Part shown: piece by piece, positions 36,916 through 45,895 of the stretch
Numbering within the stretch: the first letter of the stretch is position 1
Layout of the letters: each line of letters starts with the position of its first letter
Assembly (NCBI GenBank): GCA_021740585.1
Contig: JAIOZM010000026.1
Location: 1 to 48,604 of the forward strand
Direction: 5' to 3'
Origin: Bacteroidales bacterium
Lineage (GTDB): Bacteria > Bacteroidota > Bacteroidia > Bacteroidales > GCA-2748055
DNA length: 48,604 bases
The notes under the pieces: generated by a model
Seen by the model: only the letters and a program-made list of their open reading frames with translations
What the model was told of the DNA's origin: nothing
The model's database searches: none
Translations under genes and position numbers: made by a program

Positions 36916-37506
36916 ATGAAATCAGACATCATTTTAGCTGGAGTAGGCGGACAGGGAATCCTATCCATTGCAAACATAATTGGATTATCAGCACTAAGCG
37001 AAAATTTGCAGGTAAAACAAGCTGAAGTCCACGGTATGAGCCAAAGAGGTGGCGCAGTACAAGCTCATTCCAGGCTTTCTTCAAGTCCAATTTCTTCCGA
37101 CTTAATTCCTTTCGGAGCTGCCGACCTTATTATTTCTGTGGAACCCATGGAATCACTGCGATACCTGCCTTACTTATCTGAAAAGGGCTATTTGGTAACC
37201 AGCTCTTCAGCGTTTATAAATATTCCCAACTATCCAAAACCTGAGGACATTGAAAAAGAAATTAAATCACATAAAAATCATGTGATAATTGATGCAGATG
37301 CACTTGCAAAGGAGCTTGGATCAATCAGATCTTCAAATATGGTTATGCTTGGAGCAGCTTCACTATTTATACCTCTAAAACTCCAAAGTTTTCTAAATGG
37401 AATTACTCAACTTTTTTCAAGGAAGGGAAAAGAAGTCATTGAGCTAAATCATAAAGCATTTGAAGCAGGAAGGGAAGCATCAAACAATTATTTGAAACCC
37501 ATATAG
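36916..37506 (+). CDS. iorB: Indolepyruvate:ferredoxin oxidoreductase beta subunit
   Basis: A 196-residue gamma/beta-type 2-oxoacid oxidoreductase subunit. KSDIILAGVGGQGILSIANIIG is the CoA/nucleotide-type glycine-rich start, and AEVHGMSQRGGAVQAH is diagnostic of IorB. The start at 36916 is chosen because the longer frame runs through the iorA end and the palindromic repeat. It forms the enzyme with IorA, and the two are surely co-transcribed. Confidence 0.93.
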   Translation: MKSDIILAGVGGQGILSIANIIGLSALSENLQVKQAEVHGMSQRGGAVQAHSRLSSSPISSDLIPFGAADLIISVEPMESLRYLPYLSEKGYLVTSSSAFINIPNYPKPEDIEKEIKSHKNHVIIDADALAKELGSIRSSNMVMLGAASLFIPLKLQSFLNGITQLFSRKGKEVIELNHKAFEAGREASNNYLKPI

Positions 37507-37528
37507 CTTAAAATCCTCTAATCTTTCC

Positions 37529-37536
37529 TAGCTTTG
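37529..37536 (+). promoter_or_regulatory. Candidate -7 element (TAgcTTTG) for the DUF4301 gene
   Basis: TAGCTTTG ends 19 bases before the ATG, without a clear -33 box. It would give this gene a transcript separate from iorAB. Confidence 0.4.
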
Positions 37537-37555
37537 TAATATTAAAAACCGGAAT

Positions 37556-39088
37556 ATGTATTCAGAAATAGATTTATCCCAGCTAAGGAAAAAAGGACTC
37601 GGTCCTGAAACTGTGAATCAGCAAATAAAATACTTCGAAGAGGGCATAGATTTCGTTGAAATCGTTGCTCCTGCCATTCCGGGTAAAGGAATTTCTGTAT
37701 TCAGTGAAGAAGAAATTTCAAAATACCTGAGGTTTTTTGATAATAATATACTGGATTATTCTTTCACCCGATTTATACCCGCTTCAGGTGCTGCTTCCCG
37801 CATGTTTAAAGACCTATTTGAGACCCTCGAATATCTTTCCAATATAGGAAAAGCTGAAGATTTGTATGAAAAAAAGCCCAATATTGCAAAGTTTTTCAAC
37901 TCTTTGAATGAATATCCTTTCCATAATGATTTAAAACAATTTTTTAATAAGGAAATAGTAGGCGCAGATCAGAAAACTGAAGTCCTTATTGAAATCCTGG
38001 AAAAAATTCTTCTTTCTGAAGGATTGAATTACAGCAGTTTACCAAAAGGATTGCTAAAATTCCATAAGTATAATGGGGATGCCCGTACAGCTTTCGAAGA
38101 ACACTTTATGGAGGCAAAACAATATTTGTTAAATGAAAAACTTGAATTAAATCTTCATTTTACCGTTTCTCCTGAGCATAAGGATCTGTTTATGGATTTA
38201 AGTGGAAAAATTAAAGCTAAATTTAAATCTGAATATGCAATTAGCTGCAATACAGAATTTTCTGTCCAGAAACCTTCAACCGATACCGTTGCTGTAGATA
38301 AGAATAATAATATATTCAGAAACGATGATGGAAGCATGTTATTTCGACCCGGAGGACATGGTGCCTTACTTGAAAATTTAAATGATTTAAAAGAACAGAT
38401 TGTATTTATTGGAAATATTGACAATATAGCACCTGAAAGAACAATGCCTGAGCGAATAAAATATAAAAAACTGCTGGGAGGGGTTCTGATGGAGAAAATG
38501 GGCAAAGTACATCATATTTTGTCAAATCTCGACAACTACGAAAAGGATTCTGTTATCAAAAATGAAATATTAGAAATAATTCGTGAACTTGCTCCTGAAT
38601 CTGAAACAGATATCTATAATCTAAGTATCCAGGATTTTAAAGTTAAAATATTGGAGTTGTTAAACCGTCCCATCAGGATCTGTGGTATGGTGAAAAATGT
38701 AGGCGAACCGGGTGGAGGTCCTTTTTGGGTTAAGAATAAAAAGGCTGAGGTAAGCAAGCAAATTATTGAAAGCTCCCAAATTAATCTTCAGGATACTGAA
38801 CAGAATAAACTATTTCAGGCAGCCACTCATTTCAATCCGGTCGACTTAGCTTGTTATACACATGATTATCAAGGTAATAAATTCGACTTAATCAAATTCA
38901 GGGATCCTGATATGGGATTTATATCTGTGAAATCGCAAGGAGGGAAGGAGCTAAAAGCCCTTGAACTGCCAGGATTGTGGAATGGTTCAATGGCTGCCTG
39001 GTTAACATGGTTTGTTGAAGTTCCTATTGAAACATTTACTCCGGTAAAGACAGTTTTCGATTTGGTTAGGGATGCACACAGGAGTTAG
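37556..39088 (+). CDS. DUF4301 protein
   Basis: A 510-residue cytoplasmic protein typical of Bacteroidota. IPASGAASRMFKDL near residue 75 resembles the glycine-rich loop of sugar nucleotidyltransferases. FRPGGHGALLENLNDL (about 260) and ICGMVKNVGEPGGGPFWV (about 375-390) look like further active-site segments. DUF4301 members have no assigned function that I know; a nucleotidyltransferase-like activity is an inference from these motifs. It is convergent with the next gene, with a 10-base gap. Confidence 0.85.
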   Translation: MYSEIDLSQLRKKGLGPETVNQQIKYFEEGIDFVEIVAPAIPGKGISVFSEEEISKYLRFFDNNILDYSFTRFIPASGAASRMFKDLFETLEYLSNIGKAEDLYEKKPNIAKFFNSLNEYPFHNDLKQFFNKEIVGADQKTEVLIEILEKILLSEGLNYSSLPKGLLKFHKYNGDARTAFEEHFMEAKQYLLNEKLELNLHFTVSPEHKDLFMDLSGKIKAKFKSEYAISCNTEFSVQKPSTDTVAVDKNNNIFRNDDGSMLFRPGGHGALLENLNDLKEQIVFIGNIDNIAPERTMPERIKYKKLLGGVLMEKMGKVHHILSNLDNYEKDSVIKNEILEIIRELAPESETDIYNLSIQDFKVKILELLNRPIRICGMVKNVGEPGGGPFWVKNKKAEVSKQIIESSQINLQDTEQNKLFQAATHFNPVDLACYTHDYQGNKFDLIKFRDPDMGFISVKSQGGKELKALELPGLWNGSMAAWLTWFVEVPIETFTPVKTVFDLVRDAHRS

Positions 39089-39098
39089 GTTCCCAACA

Positions 39099-40424
39099 CT
39101 ATTCTACTATCCCTTCCTTCCACAAAATCGACCAGCCTTCCAGCCAATTATTAGATCCAAAGGCTCCTTTATAGCTTACTTTCTCAAACCAGTCACTGCT
39201 GTAGGCTGCTAAATTTTCAAATTCAGTACTGGAGGGGAGTAATTTTATAGGTGTATGAACGTATTCAAATCCGGGATCCTCAATAATGTTTTGTGCTTCT
39301 GAAAAATAGCTGGAAAGAAAATTTTGCTCATTCTCAGAAGAACCATTATCGGGGTGAAGAACAAAAATGCTATCTTCATAATTGGATGCAATATTGTAAA
39401 ATATATTGTTTTCAAAGGCTAACTGATTATTTTCAATTTGAAGAAAACTATTGAATTCAGGTGTATACTCAATGGCAATTCCCTGAGCATTTGATAGAAA
39501 TATTGAATTTCTATATACTCCACCACTGATAAAGTCAAAACTCATCATATAATTTTCTCCTTCTGAATGGCCTATAAATGTTGAGTTATAAATTACAGGG
39601 ACTGTGTAGTCAGAGCTAAGATATCCATCAGAATTTCCACTATGTTCTGCCATATGATCGCCTTTTGTATCATGCATTATTCCCAAAAGAAATTGACATT
39701 TTCCAGTATAACCTTCATCAAAATCAAATAAATCGTCGTCACAAAAGGCTACAGCCAAATTGCTACAATTTACGGTACCCCCAAAAAATTCTATCCCATC
39801 ATCAGCATTTGATATAACTTCTACATGATCGATTATGGTTTTTCTTCCTACACCTCCAAGAGTAAGTCCGTTTATTTCATTTCCTTCCCCAATATTCGTC
39901 CCCCCATGAATGATCGATACATATTCCAATATACCGGAATTATCTTCAGGAAATTCACCACCATAAATTCCCCTGGGTTCACTTATTGGAATTCCTTCAA
40001 TAAATCCTTCACCATATTCCGCATTAATAGGAGCATTCCCCAAAATAATTAGTCCGCCCCACAAACCTGAGGCATCAATACTCACAGATCCCTGAAGATC
40101 ATCACCTTCAACGGTAAAAACAATGGGTTCCTCCTGAGTACCTTGTGCTATAATTTTACCTCCTCTTGCTACAATGAGAGCACTGGCAAGGCTTGCCTGG
40201 CCTGTTTTTGCACGTATTACGGTTCCTTTCTCGATGGTGAGGATCTGCCCATCATTTACAAACACAAAACCATCAATAATGTATGATTTTTCTTTAGTCC
40301 AGGTTACCGTACCGGTTCCACCTCCTAAATCTGTTATAACCGACTCTATTTCAATATAATAGTCGCTTTTCCGACAAGAAAATGAAATCAAAAGAATGGC
40401 AAATATATGAATGACTTTTCTCAT
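39099..40424 (-). CDS. Probable beta-helix lipoprotein
   Basis: A 441-residue exported protein. A short signal sequence ends in LLISFSC with the likely lipidated Cys17; the -3 position is Ser, so the lipobox is not canonical. The rest is a right-handed beta-helix-like repeat protein. Its segments WTKEKSYIIDGFVFVNDGQ, EKGTVIRAK, GLWGGLIILGNAPIN, and asparagine- and glycine-rich turns are found in many Bacteroidota surface proteins. It follows the porin gene on the same strand with a 2-base gap, so the two are one operon in a phosphate gene neighbourhood. Its ligand is unknown. Confidence 0.78.
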   Translation of the reverse strand: MRKVIHIFAILLISFSCRKSDYYIEIESVITDLGGGTGTVTWTKEKSYIIDGFVFVNDGQILTIEKGTVIRAKTGQASLASALIVARGGKIIAQGTQEEPIVFTVEGDDLQGSVSIDASGLWGGLIILGNAPINAEYGEGFIEGIPISEPRGIYGGEFPEDNSGILEYVSIIHGGTNIGEGNEINGLTLGGVGRKTIIDHVEVISNADDGIEFFGGTVNCSNLAVAFCDDDLFDFDEGYTGKCQFLLGIMHDTKGDHMAEHSGNSDGYLSSDYTVPVIYNSTFIGHSEGENYMMSFDFISGGVYRNSIFLSNAQGIAIEYTPEFNSFLQIENNQLAFENNIFYNIASNYEDSIFVLHPDNGSSENEQNFLSSYFSEAQNIIEDPGFEYVHTPIKLLPSSTEFENLAAYSSDWFEKVSYKGAFGSNNWLEGWSILWKEGIVE

Positions 40425-40426
40425 TT

Positions 40427-41410
40427 TCAGAGTTTAAATTCAATATTAAAATAAATATATGATTTGTAAGGACCATTTGCTGCCAGCGAAACCCAGTCCT
40501 GATAATTTAATGCACAATGAATATTTTTCACCGGGGTGTACTCTATTCCTGAAGTGATTGAACTGCCGTCGTTGTACAAATTCCAGGGTAAGATTTCTTC
40601 GGCAAGGATATTCGAACTAAGGTAATCGAATCTGCCAAATAAGCCCCATTTTTCATTTAAAGTAAATGTACCATAAACAGAATATCCCTTGAGGTCCTGA
40701 TTCTCAACGAAAGATTTATTGTATAACTTATTATATTCTGCTCCAAAACGGAAATCATCTCCTGTAAACGAAATAAAAGTGGCAAATACAGATTGCAGGC
40801 TCTCTTTATTTATAAAATCATAATATACCCGAACCATTGTTTTTTCTGTAGGTAAAACGCTTAAGCCAAATGCTGTTTTATAACTATCATCTTCCTGTAG
40901 ACTTTTGTATCCTTCACCATTAGAAATAACCATATCGGTTATAATAAATTCATTCAGTTTATACCTCGCTCCAATTCCAATATCAGCACTTGGGCCATAC
41001 TTAAATTCATCCATGAATGACTTTGAAATATATCGGTAGCCCCAAATTTTTTCCTGAATATCAAACTGCATCATCCCAAATAATCCAAAATATATCTGCA
41101 GATTATCCTTATGGTATTCGAGGTATGCTGTTTTAAAATAGGCATATCTGTTTACCAGAGAATATTGAGACTGATCTTCAGGTGATCCAATATCAAGTTT
41201 TGCCTCCGCACTAAAATTCTCATTAATATTTCCTTTATACCCCAGGTAAATCCTACTTATTTCAAAAGCAGTCGAGTTGTCTTCTTCAGTGAGACCTTTA
41301 TAAAAATTACTGTAAATTCTAAAAATTGTTTCACCTTCTTCTTGTGAATAGCCATTTAGCGAAAACAGTAAAAGAATAAATACTAAAGAATAAACTGATT
41401 TTATTTTCAT
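40427..41410 (-). CDS. Outer-membrane porin (phosphate-porin-like)
   Basis: A 327-residue protein with a signal peptide (residues 1-22, cut near GYSQE). The rest consists of alternating amphipathic strands rich in Tyr/Phe (ISRIYLGYKGNINENFSAEAKLDIGS, ENFSA/LDIG turns) ending in YIYFNIEFKL. This is the OprO/P-like or generic porin pattern of Bacteroidota. The position next to a PhoB-like regulator and PiT transporter suggests phosphate uptake, but this is inferred. It is the first gene of the operon with the beta-helix lipoprotein. Confidence 0.75.
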   Translation of the reverse strand: MKIKSVYSLVFILLLFSLNGYSQEEGETIFRIYSNFYKGLTEEDNSTAFEISRIYLGYKGNINENFSAEAKLDIGSPEDQSQYSLVNRYAYFKTAYLEYHKDNLQIYFGLFGMMQFDIQEKIWGYRYISKSFMDEFKYGPSADIGIGARYKLNEFIITDMVISNGEGYKSLQEDDSYKTAFGLSVLPTEKTMVRVYYDFINKESLQSVFATFISFTGDDFRFGAEYNKLYNKSFVENQDLKGYSVYGTFTLNEKWGLFGRFDYLSSNILAEEILPWNLYNDGSSITSGIEYTPVKNIHCALNYQDWVSLAANGPYKSYIYFNIEFKL

Positions 41411-41630
41411 CGAAAGAACTTTAATTAAATTACAATTCTAATATTTATTAATTAAAATAATATTATCGTAGAGTTAACAATCTGCTAAGCTTATATCAAT
41501 AAAGATTCAAAAAAGGAAATTTACGAAAAATTATTTGGGTATGAATCAGCCAAAAAAAATGTGCACCAATTCATTGCTTGTTGATCAAAGCAATCTTGCA
41601 TTTTTAGCTGTAAATGCGGATCCAAATAGT

Positions 41631-41704
41631 AAATTGACATTCAGAGTCATTGCGAGCGCAGCGCGGCAATCTTTTTAGGTTTTATAAGTTTTACCGGACA
41701 ACAA
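41631..41704. repeat. Half copy of the TGTCCGGTAAAA element
   Basis: About 70 bases ending in TTTTACCGGACA closely match the reverse complement of the left end of the element at 31973-32042, including GCGCGGCAATCTTTTTAGG. No second terminus is found. It lies in the 376-base gap between the porin and the response regulator; no other gene-like feature is seen there. Confidence 0.85.
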
Positions 41705-41786
41705 TAATTTAAAATGAAATATTTTATTTTGAATATTGCTCCATTAGCGTAACTTAGTAAACAGAAAAAATCGAATTCTCCTTGAA

Positions 41787-42488
41787 ATGAATTATTCAAA
41801 ATATAGAATATTAATTGTGGACGATGAGGAAGATATCCTTGAATTTTTAAGCTATAATATAAAAAAGGAGGGATTTAAAGTTGAAATTGCAAAAGATGGG
41901 AGTTCTGCACTTGAAATTCTCGATTCATTTCAGCCACATTTGATTTTATTAGATGTTATGATGCCTAAAATGGATGGAATTGAAACTTGTGAGGCTATAA
42001 GGATGAAGCCTGAATATTCAAATATATTAATTGCATTTTTAACCGCAAGGGGAGAAGATTACAGTCAAATTGCAGGCTTTGAAGCAGGAGGGGATGATTA
42101 TATTACAAAACCCATAAAACCCAAATTGCTTATTAGCAGACTAAAAGCCTTGTTAAAGAGATATAAAAATCAGGAAATAATTTCAAGCTTGAATTCTGAT
42201 CCGGGTTTTGATGAAAATAGTGATGTCAGAATTGACTATGATCGCTATCTAGTTATCGTTAAAGGAGAAGAACTATTTTTGCCTAAAAAAGAATTTGAAT
42301 TATTGAATCTTCTGATATCAAAACCTAACAAAGTTTTCACCAGGGATGAAATATTTCATAAAGTCTGGGGTGAAAACATAATTGTCGGCGATCGAACTAT
42401 CGATGTTCACATTCGAAAATTACGAGAAAAAATCGGATCGGATTATATCAAAACGACGAAGGGCGTTGGCTATAAATTTATTGTTTAA
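41787..42488 (+). CDS. PhoB/OmpR-family response regulator
   Basis: A 233-residue regulator. The receiver domain (residues 5-125) has acidic D12/D13, phosphoacceptor D56 in LILLDVMMPK, and Lys in DDYITKPIKP. A winged-helix DNA-binding domain follows (about 140-233; KVFTRDEIFHKVWGENIIVGDRTIDVHIRKLREKIG). The layout is that of PhoB. No histidine kinase is adjacent, so PhoR would be elsewhere. Its neighbours, PiT and the porin, make control of phosphate uptake likely but unproven. Confidence 0.88.
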   Translation: MNYSKYRILIVDDEEDILEFLSYNIKKEGFKVEIAKDGSSALEILDSFQPHLILLDVMMPKMDGIETCEAIRMKPEYSNILIAFLTARGEDYSQIAGFEAGGDDYITKPIKPKLLISRLKALLKRYKNQEIISSLNSDPGFDENSDVRIDYDRYLVIVKGEELFLPKKEFELLNLLISKPNKVFTRDEIFHKVWGENIIVGDRTIDVHIRKLREKIGSDYIKTTKGVGYKFIV

Positions 42489-42518
42489 TTTTTAGAGAAG
42501 CGCGCATTCGGTATATGC

Positions 42519-42567
42519 AGTTGGGGCCTTGATTGCAACACCCCAACTACAAATAATCAGGCCTTTT
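42519..42567 (+). terminator. Candidate terminator after the response regulator, with competing hairpins
   Basis: GGCC-t-TGATT (42525-42534) pairs with AATCAGGCC (42555-42563) and is followed by TTTT. A competing perfect stem AGTTGGGG/CCCCAACT (42519-42526, 42541-42548) overlaps its left arm. The right arm lies in the end of the convergent PiT gene. Confidence 0.4.
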
Positions 42568-44800
42568 CACTCTCTTCCATAAAATGCATATTTGCTTCTA
42601 TTACATTAGTGACAAATAAACTCAAATTCTTTGATTCAGTAAGAATATCAAGATAAACCATGCTAACCCGGGTATTGACTCCATCTTGTTTAATCTTCTT
42701 AAGTAGTTTCTTTTTAATATTATTGACTTCTTCCGATATACCATCACGCTGATTTTTCAATTCGTCTATCCTTTTGTATGAATGTTGCTCTAATATACTT
42801 AAGGAAAAATTAAAGAATTCGGCCATCCTTTCGTTAAATTTCAATAAATCTTTAATTTGATCAGCATCAAGGGGATGGTGATTATTATCTACATGCTCGA
42901 AAACCGGATTAATTATATGTTGCAAACAATTTGATGTCTCTTTTAGATAATCCAGAACTTGAACGTAATGATGGCCACTTTCAATATCCTCTTCAAACTT
43001 TTGTATGGTATTATATACATTTAGCTTTAATTTTTTAGTTAGTTTATTGACTTCTTTAGCCTCTGTTTTAACATTTAATAAAGCTTTTCTCTTTTCCTTT
43101 GTAAAATTGATTATTGTGAGGTAATAAAGTTTGGATACACTAATCAGCACTGATTTTACATTATCAGAACATTTAATTACGATATCTTTAGATTGAATAT
43201 TTCCTGCAATAATTTCAGATTTAGCCGTTTGCTCCTTTTTATTATGAAAAACGTGGGTCTTAACTACAAGAAAAATGACCAATAACGATATTAATACAAT
43301 CGCTGTCATACCACCAAAACTAATAAGAATAGCAATAATAAATGCAGCTGCAAATGCACTTAAAGCTGTGAGAAACCAACCGCCTATGACTGTTAAAACA
43401 CCGGTAATTCTGAATACAGCACTTTCACGACCCCAGGCCTGATCGGTTAGAGATGAACCCATGGTAACCATAAAAGTAACATAGGTGGTGGAAAGAGGAA
43501 GCTTTAAGGAAGTACCTATAGAAATAAGAATAGCTGCGACAACTAAATTAACTGATGCTCTGACAAGATCAAATGCCAGAATCTCCTGCTTATTCCTTTG
43601 CTTTCTCTTCAAAACAGACTGATCGAATCTTTTCCCTATGAAATTCCCAAACCAGGAAGGACTATATTTCCTTATTGTTGAACCAATTTCCAACGCCCAT
43701 CTTACAAGCCACCTTGCAAATGCAGAAGACTGAAATTGCTCATTACCCCCTTTTTGACTGCTTAAATTAATGGTAGTAGCTGTAACAGACCTGGCTTTTT
43801 TAGAAAAACGCAATGTTAAAGCCATTACCAAACCGGCTATCAACAAAAACAATGTAGGTGTTTGCACTTTATTGGTAAGAATATCCATGGCAAAGGCACC
43901 CGGTTCTGCACCCGAAGCCGAAAAAGCTTTAAAGGATTCAAATCCGGCTAATGGAACACCAATAAAATTAACCAAATCATTCCCTGCAAAGGCCATAGCC
44001 AGTGCAAAAGTACCCATAAGAACAATAATTTTCAGAATATTTACCCGGGCAACGCTTATTAAAAGCTGAAATAAGATACTTCCACCGATAAAACTAAAAA
44101 GGATGATCTGAAAGGTATTGGCAGCAATCCACTCAGCCGATGCGTCACTTATAAAAGAGGCGCCTTTAGCCCCTTTAACAAGCATGAAGTAACTAATGGC
44201 AGCCACAGAAATTCCACCCCAAATTCCACCCCAAATTTTAATAGTGCGTTTTGTATTAAAAGTAAAGAGCATTCTTACTATCCATTGTATAATTGCTCCA
44301 ACAGAAAATGCTATAACTATGGAAATAAATATTCCGGAAATAATGGCCAGAGCCCGTTCTGAATTTATGTACAAAAATATATCTGAAAGATTGTGATGAA
44401 CGATATGCGAAATTTTAACTATAGATACTGCAACAGCTGCTCCAAGCAATTCAAAAACAATAGAAACAGTGGTAGAGGTTGGTAAACCATAAGTATTAAA
44501 AAGATCCAGAAGTATTATATCTGTTAACATAACAGCCATAAAAATGATCATGATCTCGTTAAAATAAAACATTTCAGGGTGAAAAATACCCTTACGTGCC
44601 ACTTCCATCATACCACTCGAAAAAGTCGCTCCTACTAAAATACCAAGAGCAGCAATTATCATAATTACATTGTAAGAAGCTGCTTTAGATCCAATAGCAG
44701 AATTTAGAAAGTTAACCGCATCATTACTAACTCCAACAATAAGGTCGGAAATAGCTAAAGCAAAGAGCATTACAACAATTACCAAATAATAATATTCCAT
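42557..44800 (-). CDS. PiT-family inorganic phosphate transporter with PhoU-like C-terminus
   Basis: A 747-residue membrane protein. Two PiT repeats carry the signature GVSNDAVNFLNSAIGSKAAS (residues 23-42) and GNDLVNFIGVPLAGFE, and a second pair LGLPTSTT / KLPLSTTYVTFMVTMGSS. About ten to twelve helices end near residue 515, then a 230-residue helical cytoplasmic PhoU-like domain follows. Fused PiT-PhoU forms are typical of Bacteroidota. It imports phosphate by cation symport. A candidate PhoB-box-like periodic sequence lies upstream. Confidence 0.93.
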   Translation of the reverse strand: MEYYYLVIVVMLFALAISDLIVGVSNDAVNFLNSAIGSKAASYNVIMIIAALGILVGATFSSGMMEVARKGIFHPEMFYFNEIMIIFMAVMLTDIILLDLFNTYGLPTSTTVSIVFELLGAAVAVSIVKISHIVHHNLSDIFLYINSERALAIISGIFISIVIAFSVGAIIQWIVRMLFTFNTKRTIKIWGGIWGGISVAAISYFMLVKGAKGASFISDASAEWIAANTFQIILFSFIGGSILFQLLISVARVNILKIIVLMGTFALAMAFAGNDLVNFIGVPLAGFESFKAFSASGAEPGAFAMDILTNKVQTPTLFLLIAGLVMALTLRFSKKARSVTATTINLSSQKGGNEQFQSSAFARWLVRWALEIGSTIRKYSPSWFGNFIGKRFDQSVLKRKQRNKQEILAFDLVRASVNLVVAAILISIGTSLKLPLSTTYVTFMVTMGSSLTDQAWGRESAVFRITGVLTVIGGWFLTALSAFAAAFIIAILISFGGMTAIVLISLLVIFLVVKTHVFHNKKEQTAKSEIIAGNIQSKDIVIKCSDNVKSVLISVSKLYYLTIINFTKEKRKALLNVKTEAKEVNKLTKKLKLNVYNTIQKFEEDIESGHHYVQVLDYLKETSNCLQHIINPVFEHVDNNHHPLDADQIKDLLKFNERMAEFFNFSLSILEQHSYKRIDELKNQRDGISEEVNNIKKKLLKKIKQDGVNTRVSMVYLDILTESKNLSLFVTNVIEANMHFMEESEKA

Positions 44801-44860
44801 CGTCTTTTATAATTAATTATCGTAAACAATGATATCCAATTATATTAAGGTAGATATTAC

Positions 44861-44893
44861 TTTATTGTTATTAAAACATAAAGAGTTTGTTAA
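44861..44893 (-). promoter_or_regulatory. Candidate PhoB-type direct repeats upstream of the PiT gene
   Basis: On the minus strand TTAACAAACTC, TTTATGTTTTA and ATAACAATAAA follow one another with an 11-base period, the spacing PhoB/OmpR proteins use. The region is AT-rich, so chance is a real possibility. Confidence 0.3.
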
Positions 44894-45019
44894 ATTAATA
44901 TGTATTAAAAATGGAAGTGGTTATGCACTCAAATTTATTTTAGCTAAAGTTTAATTTGATTAAAACTTGAAGTCCGGTTCAGATGGTTGAAATGACTGAT
45001 TTATTATTATAAGGTTGAC

Positions 45020-45140
45020 TATATTCAAAGTAATCGATTGCGGGCTTCAACCGACTGAAATGAGCTCAGCGAAGCTAAACTTATCAAATCGTCACATCCC
45101 GAAATCTTTCGGGATTGAAGCAGGCTACAACCGTTGAATT
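45020..45140. repeat. Gene-free repeat-like stretch with a hairpin at 45096-45115
   Basis: ATCCCGAAA-TC-TTTCGGGAT is a perfect 9-bp hairpin. GGGCTTCAACCGACTGAAATG and GAAGCAGGCTACAACCGTTGAA around it look like an interspersed Bacteroidota repeat. It is the only recognisable content of the 399-base gap 44801-45199 apart from the upstream region of the PiT gene. Confidence 0.5.
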
Positions 45141-45199
45141 TACTACTATCTTGCCTGTTTTGTTTATACTGTTTTGTAGCACGTTGATTTTTAAGTCGA

Positions 45200-45556
45200 T
45201 CAAGCTAATAAAATCTCTGCTGGTATTTTTAATCCTTTGTAAAGTGATTTTATCATTCCTAATGTCAGATTTCTTTTTTTATTAAGAACCTCACTCACTC
45301 TACTTTGACTGCCCAAAAATTTTACCATATCTGAATTTGTCATACCCATTTGCTCCATGCGAAATTTAATCGCATCAATTGGGTCAGGTGGTGCAATAGG
45401 ATAATGTTTCATTTCGTATGACTCAACTAAGGTCACCAATAAATCAAGCTCGTCACCATCTGGAGTGTCTTTTTTTGCTCCCCACAATTCTTCAATCCTA
45501 CTTATAGCAGATATATAATCTTGTTCTGTTTTAATTGGTCGTATTTCCATAATCAA
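45200..45556 (-). CDS. higA: HigA-type antitoxin
   Basis: A 118-residue protein. The N-terminal half is helical (EQDYISAISRIEELWGAKKDTPDGDELDLLVTLVE). The C-terminal half is an XRE-type helix-turn-helix (about 63-118; DAIKFRMEQMGMTNSDMVKFLGSQSRVSEVLNKKRNLT). This is the form of HigA that follows HigB toxins in Bacteroidota. It starts inside the last codons of higB (4-base overlap), the usual toxin-first order of higBA. Confidence 0.88.
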   Translation of the reverse strand: MIMEIRPIKTEQDYISAISRIEELWGAKKDTPDGDELDLLVTLVESYEMKHYPIAPPDPIDAIKFRMEQMGMTNSDMVKFLGSQSRVSEVLNKKRNLTLGMIKSLYKGLKIPAEILLA

Positions 45557-45852
45557 ATCGTTTTTGCATCAATTTTATCATATTGTTTATGTGTCCCAAT
45601 AAATCTTATGAAAATCACTTGAAATTCATAATCAATTGCAACTACTAATCTGTAATCATTGCCTTTTATATTAAAAACTACTCTTCCTTCACCGACAATA
45701 CTGGCGTTTTTATATTGTCTTTTCAGTTCATTGGAATTTTTCCAATCTGCTATTTTAGCATCATAATACCAAGCTCTCAATGAAATCTCAGAATCTGAAT
45801 ATTCTGATTTTTCAAAAAACTCTCTTATGGCTCTAAAAGCAATAATTCTCAT
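45553..45852 (-). CDS. higB: HigB-type mRNA interferase toxin
   Basis: A 99-residue protein with the HigB (RelE-superfamily) pattern. Central features are WKNSNELKRQYKNASIVGEGRVVFNIKGNDYRLVVAIDY and the C-terminal IRFIGTHKQYDKIDA with the conserved His/Tyr. These toxins cut mRNA at the ribosome. It precedes and overlaps the HigA gene. The -7 promoter element lies just 4 bases before its start codon, so its mRNA may be nearly leaderless. Confidence 0.88.
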   Translation of the reverse strand: MRIIAFRAIREFFEKSEYSDSEISLRAWYYDAKIADWKNSNELKRQYKNASIVGEGRVVFNIKGNDYRLVVAIDYEFQVIFIRFIGTHKQYDKIDAKTI

Positions 45853-45856
45853 ATTG

Positions 45857-45888
45857 CAAATATATAAAAATCAATTAGAAATTCCCAA
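45857..45888 (-). promoter_or_regulatory. Candidate promoter of higBA
   Basis: On the minus strand TTG (45886-45888) and TATATTTG (45857-45864) are 21 bases apart. The -7 box ends 4 bases before the higB ATG. Confidence 0.5.
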
Positions 45889-45895
45889 TTTGGGA
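45883..45895. promoter_or_regulatory. Palindrome over the higBA promoter, likely HigA operator
   Basis: TCCCAA-T-TTGGGA is a perfect 6-1-6 inverted repeat that overlaps the candidate -33 element. This is the position expected for autorepression by the antitoxin. Confidence 0.5.
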
